A stretch of DNA of 64,000 bases, from contig JAJOZX010006142.1 in assembly GCA_023014485.1 (NCBI GenBank), positions 213,501-277,500 on the forward strand. The letters run 5' to 3'. The notes beneath the pieces are model-generated. The model made no database searches. It was not told the DNA's origin and saw nothing but the letters and a program-made list of their open reading frames with translations. Origin of the DNA: Bathynomus jamesi (Eukaryota > Arthropoda > Malacostraca > Isopoda > Cirolanidae). How positions within the stretch are numbered: the first letter of the stretch is position 1; each line of letters begins with the position of its first letter. Shown piece after piece: positions 34,301 to 44,104 of the stretch. The translations under genes and the position numbers were made by a program.

Positions 34301-35100
34301 CCCTACTTACTCTGCCTATGATAATGAATGCTCATTTAAAACTTATTTAAAAAGCGTCAGAAGAGAATCGTGACTCAATCAAAGGGAGAGTTTCAATTAA
34401 GAATGGAGGGTCAACGTTCGTCGGGGGTCGTCCCTGAGCAGAAGGACCCCTTCCACGCACGTTGGATCACTCTAAGGCAAAAAAAATGGATTAAATTTAG
34501 CACGAAATTCAAACATTCAGATCGAACTGAGAACAAAACCTGACAAAGAATGAGGCAAAATACCGACAAAGATTCAAAACATTTGCTTCATTAACTCATT
34601 CCCAAACTAAGAATAAAATGTACAAAATATTACCTCTTTACCGTTATTTGAAAGACTGAAGATCCAATTTTCCTTCCATTTCAAGTTCAAGTATGCAAGA
34701 ATATTGTCTTAGAAAAATTTATTCTCTTTTCTATGATGAATTCATCCGAATACGATCATCTCTTGGCATTAGAAAGAAATCGTTCTGTACTTTCTTGGTG
34801 CAGCAGCTCTTAACATTATTACAAATAAGTTTGCAAACAAAAAAAAAAAATTTTGGAGGCGAAGGGGGAGTAAAAACATTTTTTGGTCCCGACAAAAAAA
34901 TCATATCTGAATAATTTACAAATAAATTTTTTTTTTAGATCTAATAAAAAATTTATTCATTTTTCTGTTCCAAAAATTTTTTTTAAAATTAAAATTCTTA
35001 GTTTATTAAAAACAAATCATTTATTTATCATAATTGCTTAAAATTTTAATTCAAAATATTACCAAATATTCAGTTGTGCAAAGTATACAAACGGAAAAAA
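31386..35100. other. Quiet AT-rich region
   Basis: About 3.7 kb without a recognisable gene or transposon. GC-richer patches at 32570-32720, 32860-32960 and 34400-34470 have short open frames with no motif I know. An ATT/ATA trinucleotide patch is at about 33612-33662. Confidence 0.4.
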
Positions 35101-35165
35101 ATATAGAAATTTTTTAACCCTTACCAGATTCGAACCGCCCTCTCCGAGATATTCATCAATCCACG
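35100..35165 (-). repeat. tRNA-like B-box site, possible SINE
   Basis: The minus strand reads GGCGGTTCGAATCTGGTAAG, a good pol III B box, with AGTCAGTGGAAACGTGG upstream as a poor A box. Could be a tRNA pseudogene or SINE head. No full cloverleaf could be drawn. Confidence 0.3.
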
Positions 35166-35486
35166 TTTCCACTGACTATCAACAATAAACAATAATAATA
35201 AACATGTTTATTCAACATGTTTAATCTACAATGTTAATAGCGTTTCCTTTTCACTCAACATTAAACAATAAACGAATATATTTCTGTTGATTTGTGTTTA
35301 TCGCTCGCTCTGAATGGAAAAACATTGTTGATTGTTGTCGCAGTTTAAAAACGGGTTTGTCTTTGATGGAGTAGTCTCGCGAAAAAGTAAGAGTTTATAA
35401 GTTGTTTCGAAACACGTCCTGTGTTGTGGGACAGTAATTCGAATATATGGAGACAAAACTAAGGAGGAGGTGATATAAGTGTTGTA

Positions 35487-35690
35487 ATGAGCCTTACGCC
35501 AGAGGAGGTAGAAAGAAAATTATTTTCAAAGTGCAGTTTAGTCGTGAGCGCGGCAAAATACAACGAAGTAAAAAAATCAGGCAGTGGCACTGACGACATT
35601 TACAGTAGTCAGTGATTTGAATACGACATGCTATTTCTTGAAGACAAGAAATACTCCGCGAACCAGCAGAAGCTCCCTCAAAAAGGTAAG
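35487..35690 (+). pseudogene. MADF-like DNA-binding domain fragment
   Basis: Reads MSLTPEEVERKLFSKCSLVV, then KYNEVKKSGSGTDDIYSSQ, TGA, FEYDMLFLEDKKYSA. The Lys-Ser-Gly-x-Gly-x-Asp-Asp-x-Tyr block followed by an aromatic/Phe-Leu segment is typical of the C-terminal half of MADF domains that accompany PIF/Harbinger transposons. The TGA (about 35607) falls where a Trp is usual. A possible splice donor (AAAGGTAAG) follows. Confidence 0.5.
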
Positions 35691-35852
35691 ATAAATTTTT
35701 ATTTCTGTGGTTGGAAAGCAAAACTGGGCAGGACTATGTAATTACGGAGTGAATTTAGGTTAAATTTACTTTTATTTTAGACATTTTGTTCTCTCTAACC
35801 ATTAGTAGTGGGAATTACTTTGCAGGACAGGTGATCAACTGGAAAATAATCT

Positions 35853-35890
<38 letters not shown>

Positions 35891-35891
<1 letters not shown>

Positions 35892-36074
35892 GTAAAGAAC
35901 GACGCTTGTATAGGAGAATATTCCGCGCAATACGAGATAGAAAGAACGAAACAAATAAAAAATGAGGTAACCACCCGGGAATCGATTCCCGGGTGGTTAC
36001 CTCATTTTTTCATGTTTCGTTCTTTCTATCTCGATTGCGCGGGATATTCTCCTATACAAGCGTCGTTCTTTACG
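35891..36074. repeat. Perfectly centred 184-bp palindrome
   Basis: Arms of about 92 bp meeting at CCCGGGAATCGATTCCCGGG without a spacer, with a few mismatches and small indels outward. Flanked by (TA)n on the left; on the right (TA)n follows about 40 bp later. No coding content; superfamily unknown. Confidence 0.85.
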
Positions 36075-36139
36075 TTAATTATACTGCGTGTTTGCAGTTA
36101 AATGTGTGTAATATATATATATATATATATATATATAGA

Positions 36140-36300
36140 TATATGGGAATGAACTCAGAATGGTCCCCTGAGTTTTTATGATACACACAGACAGTGCATG
36201 GAACAAGGAACTCTTCTGGGATAATTAAATCCACTATAGTCCGAATAAGTAATGGTAAATGACAAATACCATAGTTTTTCTTTTACATATGAAAAATTAT
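36140..36300 (+). repeat. Dispersed repeat, partial copy
   Basis: Matches the terminal part of the palindromic repeat at 54768-55415 (ACTCAGAATGGTCCCCTGAG; TGCATGGAACAAGGAACTCT). Confidence 0.75.
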
Positions 36301-36317
36301 TTCACGAAAGTGACACG

Positions 36318-36483
36318 TGAAAAATATTTATGATGAATAAAACCACGAAGGGAAAAGAAACACAAAAGGGGTGCTCAAGCGCTTTCGTCTAATGACATCC
36401 TCAGGAACACTGTAGTGAAAGGACAGATCAAGGCAATATATAGGTTACAAAAATAAACATACATACATACATACATATACATA

Positions 36484-36490
<7 letters not shown>
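36318..36490 (-). repeat. Penelope-associated terminal repeat, left arm
   Basis: Inverted counterpart of 40190-40340. On the minus strand it carries CTGAGGA (36404-36398) and GAAA (36386-36383) in hammerhead order. It ends in CATACATA/TA repeats. Confidence 0.7.
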
Positions 36491-36516
<26 letters not shown>

Positions 36517-37095
36517 GCAGTGGCGACTCGTGGTATAAATGTATGGGGGTGCGATTTCATAAAATTGTACGACAACACGGACTCACAATAGGCTAGCGCG
36601 AATCCAACTGCCGCTCACAAGAGTACTTGTATTAACATATGCGGCTATGCCAGACGTACAATTCTAGTTAATTACAAATAAGTAATAATTTCAATAAAAT
36701 ACATATAAATGGTTTTTATCATTATTACTGAAGTAACTATTAGTAAAAATAAAGTTGTTATTATAAAAAAAATTCGCGATTGTACTTATATTTTCATTAC
36801 AACAGTAAAATATAATTTATATTTACTTGAGCGAAAAATCTATCGCTCCATTCGGCTGCAATATTATTTTGTATTCAAACAGGGTACGCTGTTTGAAGCT
36901 ATGCTATAAGTTTAGAATATTATGTACTGTATGAAGGCTTACTCAAAATGCCTCATGAATCATGATATGCCACATGAATTTCTAAAATATATTCAAGAAT
37001 ATTTATTTTAATATCTTAAAATTAATATATTTTTATCTGTTAAATTAATATTTATCGTTTCAAGCAAGGGGGAGCGACCGCTCCATCGCTCCTAT
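36491..37095. other. AT-rich spacer
   Basis: TA-rich and unassigned; contains GTGGCGACTCGTGGTATAAA near 36522 and an approximate inverse (CGCCAGTCGCCACTGATATA) near 37096, so a further inverted-end element about 0.57 kb long is possible here. Confidence 0.4.
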
Positions 37096-37099
37096 ACGC

Positions 37100-37382
37100 C
37101 AGTCGCCACTGATATATAGTAAGCATAGAAAAAATTGTGGGAGGAGCAAACACATTTGTATGGGAAATTGACACTTTTAGCACTTCGGCCGACATTCAAT
37201 ATAAATTCAAATGGCTTGTTTATGAAACAGGTCACAAAAGAATAAAGAAATAAAAATAAATATAAATATAAATTGGGAAAAAAAAAATTAATTACAAAAT
37301 AGTGCCTTAGTGATATATATGTCACAGCCTAAATAACCATAAAGAAATAAACCAACAAAAAAAAACCACAAATTATATATAC

Positions 37383-37448
<66 letters not shown>

Positions 37449-37660
37449 CACATATATATAGTAAGTAAAGAAAAATTGTGGGAGGAGCAAACACATTTGT
37501 ATGGGAAAATGACACTTTTAGCACCTTGGCCGACATTCAACATAAATTCAAATGGTGTTTATGATGAACAGGTCACAAAAGAATAAAGAAATAAAAATAA
37601 ATATAAATATAAATAGGGAAAAAAAAAAAAAATTACAAAATAATGCCTTAGTGATCAGAG
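37100..37660 (-). repeat. Penelope-associated long repeat blocks, left pair
   Basis: Two copies (about 37100-37330 and 37455-37655) containing GGGAGGAGCAAACACATTTG and TGAATTTATATTT-type tracts, inverted relative to 39613-39800 and 39905-40130. A (TA)n tract lies between them. Confidence 0.7.
37384..37460. repeat. (TA)n microsatellite
   Basis: TA tract with a few interruptions between repeat blocks. Confidence 0.9.
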
Positions 37661-37867
37661 CTGGGCACTTGCGGTTTTTTGCGGTACTGCGGTACTGCGG
37701 TACTACCGCACTACCAAACCGGGACCGCATAACGCAGTACCGCAAAGGATCGCTGAAAGTACAGCCTGTACTTTCAGCGATCCTTTGCGGTACTGCGTTA
37801 TGCGGTCCCGGTTTGGTAGTGCGGTAGTACCGCAGTACCGCAAAAAAACCGCAAGTGCCCAGCTCTG
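37656..37867. mobile_element. Palindromic hAT-type MITE with GCGGTACT arrays
   Basis: A 212-bp palindrome with ends CAGAGCTGGGCACTTGCGG and complement. Tandem TGCGGTAC-type words sit inside both ends and the arms meet at GTACAGCCTGTAC. Left flank TTAGTGAT, right flank TAATAGTGAT: a probable 8-bp duplication with a small change. It interrupts a Penelope-associated block whose uninterrupted versions read CCTTAGTGATATATATGTCA, giving a built-in empty site. Confidence 0.75.
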
Positions 37868-38304
37868 TAATAGTGATAATATGTCACAGCCTAAATAGCC
37901 ATAAAGAAATAAACCAACAGATAAAAAACCAAAAATTGTAAGTGGAGTCTACAAATTCAAGCTCAAAAGAGAAGTTTACAATCAATTTAATAGATGATGC
38001 CAAATTGATATATGTCACAAAGAAATAAAGAAATAAACCAAAGAAAAAAAAAAATTAAAATAATAAAAAATAATAATAATAAATTGAAAAATAAATTTAA
38101 GAGAGGCACACCAATTTATAAGGAAAAATTACCAAAGGTTTTTTAGTTATTGTCTGAATCATGCATACTATGGTCACAAACGAATAAAAAAGTACAAGTA
38201 AATAAATTGGAAAACAAAATGATGCCTAGATGATATATAAAGAACCATAAAAATATATACAACATATATAAGGTATATATACGAAATATAAACGCAATAT
38301 ATAC

Positions 38305-38325
38305 AGAATATATATATATATAATA

Positions 38326-38357
<32 letters not shown>

Positions 38358-38365
38358 TATATGCA
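38305..38365. repeat. (TA)n microsatellite
   Basis: TA-rich tract. Confidence 0.85.
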
Positions 38366-38576
38366 AGGAAAAAAATTACCAAAGGTTTGTTTTATAATTA
38401 TTGTCTGAAAAAAACGGTAGGTCGCAAAAGAATAAAGAAATAAAAATAAATATAAATTGAAAAAATTACAAATAATACAACTACACATGTATACCCGCAT
38501 AACCAAATATATACATATACATACATATATACAAACACACACACAACATATATATATATATATATATACACATACA

Positions 38577-38645
38577 AGCTTGACCTTCGCGAAATGAGAA
38601 ATCATCGCGCGGAACCTTTGTAAGGTTGTAAGGTAAGGTAAGGTA
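38577..38645 (+). repeat. LINE 3' tail fragment (plus copy)
   Basis: Begins AAGCTTGACCTTCGCGAAAT and ends in TTGTAAGGTTGTAAGGTAAG; TA/CA-rich microsatellite on both sides. Shortest copy of the family here. Confidence 0.75.
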
Positions 38646-38980
38646 CATACACATATATACATATATATATATACTGTATATACATATATATATACACACA
38701 TATATACATACATATACATACATACATATACATAACACACATATACATACACACACATTTAACTGCAATGACCACGCACATACTCACATACACATACATA
38801 CATACACATACACGCATACAGCAAAAAATTGAAAAATAAAATTGTGAGAAAACCTACAGATTATAAGGAAAACAAAGACAAAAACAAATTTTTACCAAAG
38901 ATTTAACAACCTGCCCTTTTTGTTTAAATCCATTCTGAAGGAATTCAGAGCAACGGGATCGAGTTGAAACAGACCTTTAC

Positions 38981-39612
38981 TCATGTTAAGGTTATTTGTA
39001 AGTGAATTATAGCCGACTCAAGAATATTTCTATTAACAATGTTGCTAGAGTGAAACAAAACTGAAGCATTATTCCAATCAATACAATGGGATAACTCTGA
39101 CAAATGGACAAAAAGGGCACTGGACAACTGTCCCGTTCTAACGGAATATTGATGCTGTTTTACACGCGTTTGCAAATCCTTTCCCGTCTGACCTATGTAA
39201 AAGGAATCACATTGCTTACACCCAATTTTATAGATAATGCCTAAATTATTGGTAGGGCTATTTTTACTATGATGTTTTCATAAATTGTTATATGAAAAAA
39301 CTACACTGATATCCAAAAGTTTAAGTACATTAGCAATGCCTAAGAAGCCCGGGAAAAATGGAAGTACTAAAATATTCTTTGACAAGGTGCGAGTGTTATT
39401 ATTCACACGATAGAAGGTTCGTTTAGCCTTATTAAGACAAGATTCCATGAACGCAGATGGGTAACACAACTCACTTCCAATACCGTTGATATTTTCCAAT
39501 TCGGCATCGATATATTCCGGACTGGCGATCCTAAGAGCGCGGAGAAACATTGAGGAAAATATGGCCTTTTTAATAGGGGTGTCATGTCCAGAGTAAAAGT
39601 GTACGTAGGCAC
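38981..39612 (-). pseudogene. Penelope-like element: RT C-terminal extension plus GIY-YIG endonuclease
   Basis: One minus-strand frame of about 210 codons with a single in-frame TGA at 39278-39280. The upstream part reads HDTPIKKAIFSSMFLRALRI, ASPEYIDAELENINGIG, ELCYPSAFMESCLNKAKRTF, the region after the RT palm in Penelope-like elements. Downstream, GIIYKIGCKQCDSFYIGQTG then KDLQTRVKQHQYSVRTGQLS is the GIY-YIG endonuclease core (IYK, YIG, Arg and His/Gln positions), followed by FVHLSELSHCIDW and a Glu-containing ILESAII helix. The RT catalytic motifs are missing upstream of 39612. Stop at 38981-38983. Confidence 0.85.
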
Positions 39613-39820
39613 TAAGGCATTATTTGTAATTTTTTTTTTCCCCCCTATTTATATTTATATTTTTTTATTTCTTTATTCTTTTGTGACCTGTTCCATAAAC
39701 AAGCCATTTGAATTTATATTGAATGTCGGCCAAAGTGCTAAAAGTGTAATTTCCCATACAAATGTGTTTGCTCCTCCCACAATTTTTCTTTACTTACTAT
39801 ATATATAGATATAATTATAT

Positions 39821-39871
<51 letters not shown>

Positions 39872-40130
39872 GGTTTTTTATTTGTTGGTTTATTTCTTTA
39901 TGGTTATTTAGGCTGTGACATATATATCACTAAGGCACTATTTTGTAATTAATTTTTTTTTCCCAATTTATATTTATATTTATATTTATATTATTTTTAT
40001 TTCTTTATTCTTTGTGACCTGTTTCATAAACAAGCCATTTGAATTTATATTGAATGTCGGCCGAAGTGCTAAAAGTGTCAATTTCCATACAAATGTGTTT
40101 GCTCCTCCCACAATTTTTTCTATGCTTACT
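39613..40130 (+). repeat. Penelope-associated long repeat blocks, right pair
   Basis: Two copies (39613-39800, 39905-40130) of the block inverted at 37100-37660, containing AAACAAGCCATTTGAATTTA and TGTGTTTGCTCCTCCCACAA. Separated by a (TA)n tract. Confidence 0.75.
39800..39868. repeat. (TA)n microsatellite
   Basis: TA tract between the two repeat blocks. Confidence 0.9.
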
Positions 40131-40137
40131 ATATATT

Positions 40138-40183
<46 letters not shown>

Positions 40184-40189
40184 GTATAT

Positions 40190-40340
40190 ATATATGTATA
40201 TGTATGTATGTATGTTTATTTTTGTAACCTATATATTGCCTTGATCTGTCCTTTCACTCCAGTGTTCCTGAGGATGTCATTAGACGAAAGCGCTTGAGCC
40301 CTTTTGTGTTTCTTTTCCCTTCGTGGTTTATTCATATATA
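40190..40340 (+). repeat. Penelope-associated terminal repeat, right arm, with hammerhead-like motif
   Basis: Plus-strand copy: CTGAGGA at 40268-40274, then T, stem GTC 40276-40278, loop ATTA, stem GAC 40283-40285, GAAA 40286-40289, GCGCTTGAGC. Ends with CGTGGTTTATTCATA. Inverted relative to 36318-36490. Confidence 0.7.
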
Positions 40341-40441
40341 TATATAATATATCAAATTAGTAAAGGTAAAAAATTAAAATTTCTTGATTATGAAAACTTT
40401 TGTTTCAGCGGTAACACAAGCCAAAACAATGGACGTTGCAT

Positions 40442-40900
40442 TTATGGACCCAGTTCCATCTCCTTCCTTAATACTCTAAAAAAACAGACGACACGATGCG
40501 GGCCGTCGATGCCAAAAACATTTTCGACCACTCTCCTCGCACAAAAAATTCTGTAATTGAACACACGTTCATTACTACTTCTGAGTAATTCCCAGGAAAG
40601 GGTTTCATTACATGTTGTCAGGGCAAAATCATCATCTCCTACTATACATATGGCACTTTTCTTTTTTCCAGAAAGACGCTGAGGAGGAAGAAAATTTATA
40701 GTCCCCTCCATTATTTTCTTGCAAAGTTGAATGTTACTGAAGACACTTCTATCCAAAATTCTGCCCTGAACACCAACGTCAACAAATGAACAGACGTCCA
40801 CCAGTACAAGAACAATACTGAAAGTCCGTTTGTAATTGAAATAGGTACTTCCGCTATTTTCAGGCGTGTTCAACAATACTTGTTTGCCATCTACTGATCG
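40442..40900 (-). pseudogene. PIF/Harbinger transposase, catalytic part
   Basis: Minus strand: VDGKQVLLNTPENSGSTYFN (first catalytic Asp), TFSIVLVLVDVCSFVDVGVQ then GRILDRSVFSN (second Asp region), FLPPQRLSG, CIVGDDDFALTT, NERVFNYRIFCARRVVENVF (third-residue Glu). This is the DDE domain of HARBI1-like nucleases, which act with a separate MADF/Myb-type protein. The N-terminal part lies at 42003-42300, over 1 kb away, so the gene is split. The C-terminal tail is short. Confidence 0.8.
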
Positions 40901-41012
40901 GAGGGAATGAGGGACATTCTAGGTATAGTAATTCGAAACAGGTAAAGCGACTTATGGCCCCCCCTAACTGAGTTTCGTTATAATACGAAGTTAAAGTGAT
41001 TTATGGTCCCCC

Positions 41013-41013
<1 letters not shown>

Positions 41014-41066
<53 letters not shown>
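41014..41066. repeat. (GT)n microsatellite
   Basis: Pure GT repeat. Confidence 0.95.
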
Positions 41067-41068
<2 letters not shown>

Positions 41069-41183
41069 CCCCGACATTTAAGTGCTAACATCAAAACAGT
41101 ATCCCACAAGAAAATTAGACTTATTTACAAAATTGGGGTTGGGTAAAAAAGGTGGCTTACTCTTAGTGCTACTTGGGAATTTA

Positions 41184-41186
<3 letters not shown>

Positions 41187-41240
<54 letters not shown>
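41187..41240. repeat. (TA)n microsatellite followed by T run
   Basis: TA tract followed by a poly-T stretch. Confidence 0.95.
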
Positions 41241-41256
<16 letters not shown>

Positions 41257-41368
41257 TCGTATTTTAAGCCTACTTTTGTGAGATACAGATAAACAAATTT
41301 TTTTATTTTATTTCTTTATTTACATGAACGAGATCTCTCGGGAAAAAGGCAATTAATCGACGGACTGT

Positions 41369-41811
41369 AAATCCAACAAACTGATGACAATGGAGAGGAA
41401 GGTAATAATGAAGTTATTGACGAACGTGAAGCTTTGAAGGAGGAAGAACATCAACCAAGACGCATTCAACAGACGAGGAAAAAAAGGAAAAGTACAGATA
41501 CCCGGATAAATGAAGCTTACAATATTATGAAAGTTGTTGTTACTATATCTGCCCTTGAAAGAGATGAATTTTCAATATTCGTCGAGTATGTGGCTCACAG
41601 ACTCAGACATTTGGGAAACAAATATTTACAATGCTTGGCACAATACCAAATAAGTGAAGTTATGTTCAAAACAGAAATGAGAAAATTCGATACTGCAACA
41701 TTTAATAATACTGCTCACCCTACTGCCTTCGTCAATACCACAACCTCATTACAGCAATCCGAGCTCTCCATATTCATACTAATGTCACCCTTCCCATCAT
41801 CACTCAAATAG
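41369..41811 (+). pseudogene. BESS-motif C-terminus of a Harbinger-associated MADF protein
   Basis: Acidic linker (DDNGEEGNNEVIDEREALKE), basic stretch (RRIQQTRKKRKS), then RINEAYNIMKVVVT and DEFSIFVEYVAHRLRHLGNK, QYQISEVMFKTEMRKF. The last part is the three-helix BESS-type protein-interaction motif usual at the C-terminus of MADF proteins. A stop codon at 41366-41368 closes the frame upstream, so the MADF domain is not attached. AATAAA at about 41973 may be its old polyadenylation signal. It lies between the two halves of the minus-strand Harbinger transposase. Confidence 0.6.
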
Positions 41812-42002
41812 TACCCAATCGACACCGTTGGTCTCTGTTTCTAGTCCATCAACTGATATAGCTAATTCTCAATTCGATCCTCATCCCCTCATCAACCTCA
41901 ATGGAAAAAGCTGATTTAAATTACCTACTCAACATTAGAAATTAAAATTCTAAAACTATATTATAGAATACAATAAAGTTTTTTTTTGCACCTCCTTCAC
42001 AT

Positions 42003-42300
42003 GGTCATTCAAAAAGACAATAGCTTCATAAACTTCTGACACTATTCTACATATTGCTGATTTAGTAATACGATGATGATACATTAAACTACTATTTGAA
42101 TTACCTGTCGCCAAAAATCTTAATGTTACAGCAAATCTGCATTGTAGTGAATTGGCCTTTCTATAGTTAGTCTATTTTTTTACAATCATTAGAGCTACCA
42201 TGTTCAGCATTAGCTCAAAATCAGTAGGTGACATTCGAAGAAAATTCCTGTATCCCATTCTATCTTGAATTCTTAAATCATTCGTTGTCGCCCTGTTTCA
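42003..42300 (-). pseudogene. PIF/Harbinger transposase, N-terminal part
   Basis: Minus strand: RMGYRNFLRMSPTDFELMLN, ANSLQCRFAVTLRFLATGNS, HHRITKSAICRIVSEVYEAI. These are the helix-turn-helix-like region and the Arg-Phe-Leu-Ala-Thr-Gly block preceding the DDE domain of HARBI1-like proteins. A TAG interrupts it between the first and second blocks. Continuation is at 40900 and below. Confidence 0.75.
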
Positions 42301-42538
42301 CTTAAGCCATTTGCAACAATAAATGTTGCAGTACGTAAAATAACCTCGTTCCCAAGGTCCATTTTCTAAACTGGATCAAGATAACGATTTTGGTGAAAAT
42401 AGTCTATAAATAATTAGTAATAACAGTGTTGATTCAACACTTGTTGACAGTTTGTTGTTTATTGTTTATCACTAATGGTCAGGTGAAACGTACTTTCACG
42501 CAACGTACAATCGTCTCCTCGCTACGCTACTTGGAAGC

Positions 42539-42722
42539 CAGCGCCCGGAGTTTAGTGGGTAACACCATTTTCCTAAGAGAGGTGAAGACACAAATGTCGG
42601 AGGTTTCAATTCCCGATGGTGCTGGTTAATAATAAGCCAGATATCAACACAATAAACCGCAGCAGTTCGGCCCAATTGCTGTGCCAGTTTTTGGCCCTCC
42701 TGATTCATTATTACGCCACTTG
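42539..42722 (+). repeat. tRNA-derived SINE, copy 1
   Basis: Head GCGCCCGGAGTTTAGTGGGT (A box) and GAGGTTTCAATTCCCGATGG (B box), then GTGCTGGTTAATAATAAGCC and a tail with GCTGTGCCAGTTTTTGGCCC. Same family as 43235, 45804 and 50020. Confidence 0.75.
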
Positions 42723-43080
42723 GAGTTGATGGATGTGTTTGAGAAATTGGGTATATCGTTTTACAGTTTTTTTCCACATTAATTTTATAAAATAACATTT
42801 TTTTAGGTGAAAGTTTTTATACTTGCATTTAAAATCTTAAAAAATGAACTTTGGAGCTAAAACAGTTTATATTAAATTTAAAACAATATTTTGTGAAAAA
42901 TATTAACCAAAGAAACTCTATCCTATTAAAATAATGCGCAATTTTCCCCCCGCGCCCCCTCCCTTATTTGTTTTATAGAAAAATGTATATTTGCATTAAA
43001 AAGTGTTCCAAAATTTTCCCATAAGACTGCATTCTGACAAGTATAGGCAAAGTACGTGATTTTAAGCAAATGTAATTTTT

Positions 43081-43085
<5 letters not shown>

Positions 43086-43145
<60 letters not shown>
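43086..43145. repeat. (GT)n microsatellite
   Basis: Pure GT repeat of about 58 bp. Confidence 0.95.
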
Positions 43146-43147
<2 letters not shown>

Positions 43148-43234
43148 ACTAAAATCAATCAATTTTTGTTCCAGTTTGTTAAAAATAGCAACAAAAGCTT
43201 AAAATTTAAAAAACTGAAGATCTAACAAGAAGTA

Positions 43235-43430
43235 ATAATAATTAATCAGCGAGGAAGGTCAAAAACTGGCACAGGTCTCAAACCAACTAATGCGGCCCAC
43301 TGAGCTAACTCCTGGATTATTATTACTATTACCAGCACCATCGGGAGTCGAACCTCCGACTTATAGAGAAAGTGTGTTACCCACTGAGCTACGGGCACTG
43401 GAAGTTACCCACTGAGCTACGGGCACTGGA
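43235..43430 (-). repeat. tRNA-derived SINE, copy 2, with duplicated head
   Basis: On the minus strand GCCCGTAGCTCAGTGGGTAA is a perfect pol III A box region and GGAGGTTCGACTCCCGATGG a perfect B box, as in a tRNA gene; then GTGCTGGTAATAGTAATAAT and a 3' tail. The first 27 bp are tandemly duplicated (43376-43402 and 43403-43430). The closest of the four copies to a functional promoter. Confidence 0.8.
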
Positions 43431-43949
43431 AAGCGAGAAATAAACAAAAAAGAATATGAAGCAAAGTAGAATTAAGATAATGAAAAGAAAATAGACGAAA
43501 GAAGATGGGAAAAAAAGGAGAAACAAAATACGAAAGAGGAAATCCATACTGGAAGGGAGGTGAGACCCTCTTCAATTCAATGGCGTGAATTAAAAGAGGG
43601 TAAAAGGGAGAGTGAGGTATAGTGGCACTATAGGAAGAGCCAAGGGGAGAGCCAACGAGGCAAAAGAGGAATATTTTAAAGTTAGGGACGGAGGCAAAGC
43701 GCACAAATGAAACTATGAATTTTTTTAAATGGAAAAACTAAAACTTTTCTTCTTGATTGCCAAAACATAAAAATGGAAAGTGAAAAACTCTATTTACATG
43801 AAAATAAAAATTAATATTTCGAACGCAGTTGGCAAAGGGGTGGAAAGGTCTTTGTGGAGCGCTTTCGTTGCAGAGTTGGGCTCGAGTCGAATTCAATTTA
43901 CACATTTTGAATGTAAAGTAGTTGTCGATCGAGGGAAGGATACAAGTTG

Positions 43950-43950
<1 letters not shown>
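43431..43950. other. Purine-rich spacer
   Basis: GA-rich on the plus strand; no gene supported. Confidence 0.4.

Positions 43951-43952
<2 letters not shown>

Positions 43953-43990
<38 letters not shown>
43953..43990. repeat. (TA)n microsatellite
   Basis: TA tract directly left of a MITE. Confidence 0.9.
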
Positions 43991-43991
<1 letters not shown>

Positions 43992-43995
<4 letters not shown>

Positions 43996-44101
43996 GGGCC
44001 AAAAGTCAGGAAACATAGGAACTATGCTTTTCAATACAAATATATCTGTATATTTGCATTGAAAAACATAGTTCCTATGTTTCCTGACTTTTGGCCCACC
44101 C
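43992..44101. mobile_element. mariner-type MITE, nearly complete palindrome
   Basis: A 110-bp element with ends GGGTGGGCCAAAAGTCAGGA and complement, flanked by TA; arms of about 50 bp. Non-coding. Confidence 0.8.
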
Positions 44102-44104
44102 TAT

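Noticed and set aside
34693..34914. Small secreted or membrane protein
   Set aside because: Composition reflects AT-rich DNA with long A and T runs; no signal peptide cleavage pattern or motif.
42926..43162. Thr-His repeat protein
   Set aside because: Translation of a (GT)n microsatellite on the minus strand; same at 62645-63070.
43235..43430. Genuine tRNA gene
   Set aside because: Good A and B boxes but no full cloverleaf, a SINE tail follows, and three further copies share the same non-tRNA body.
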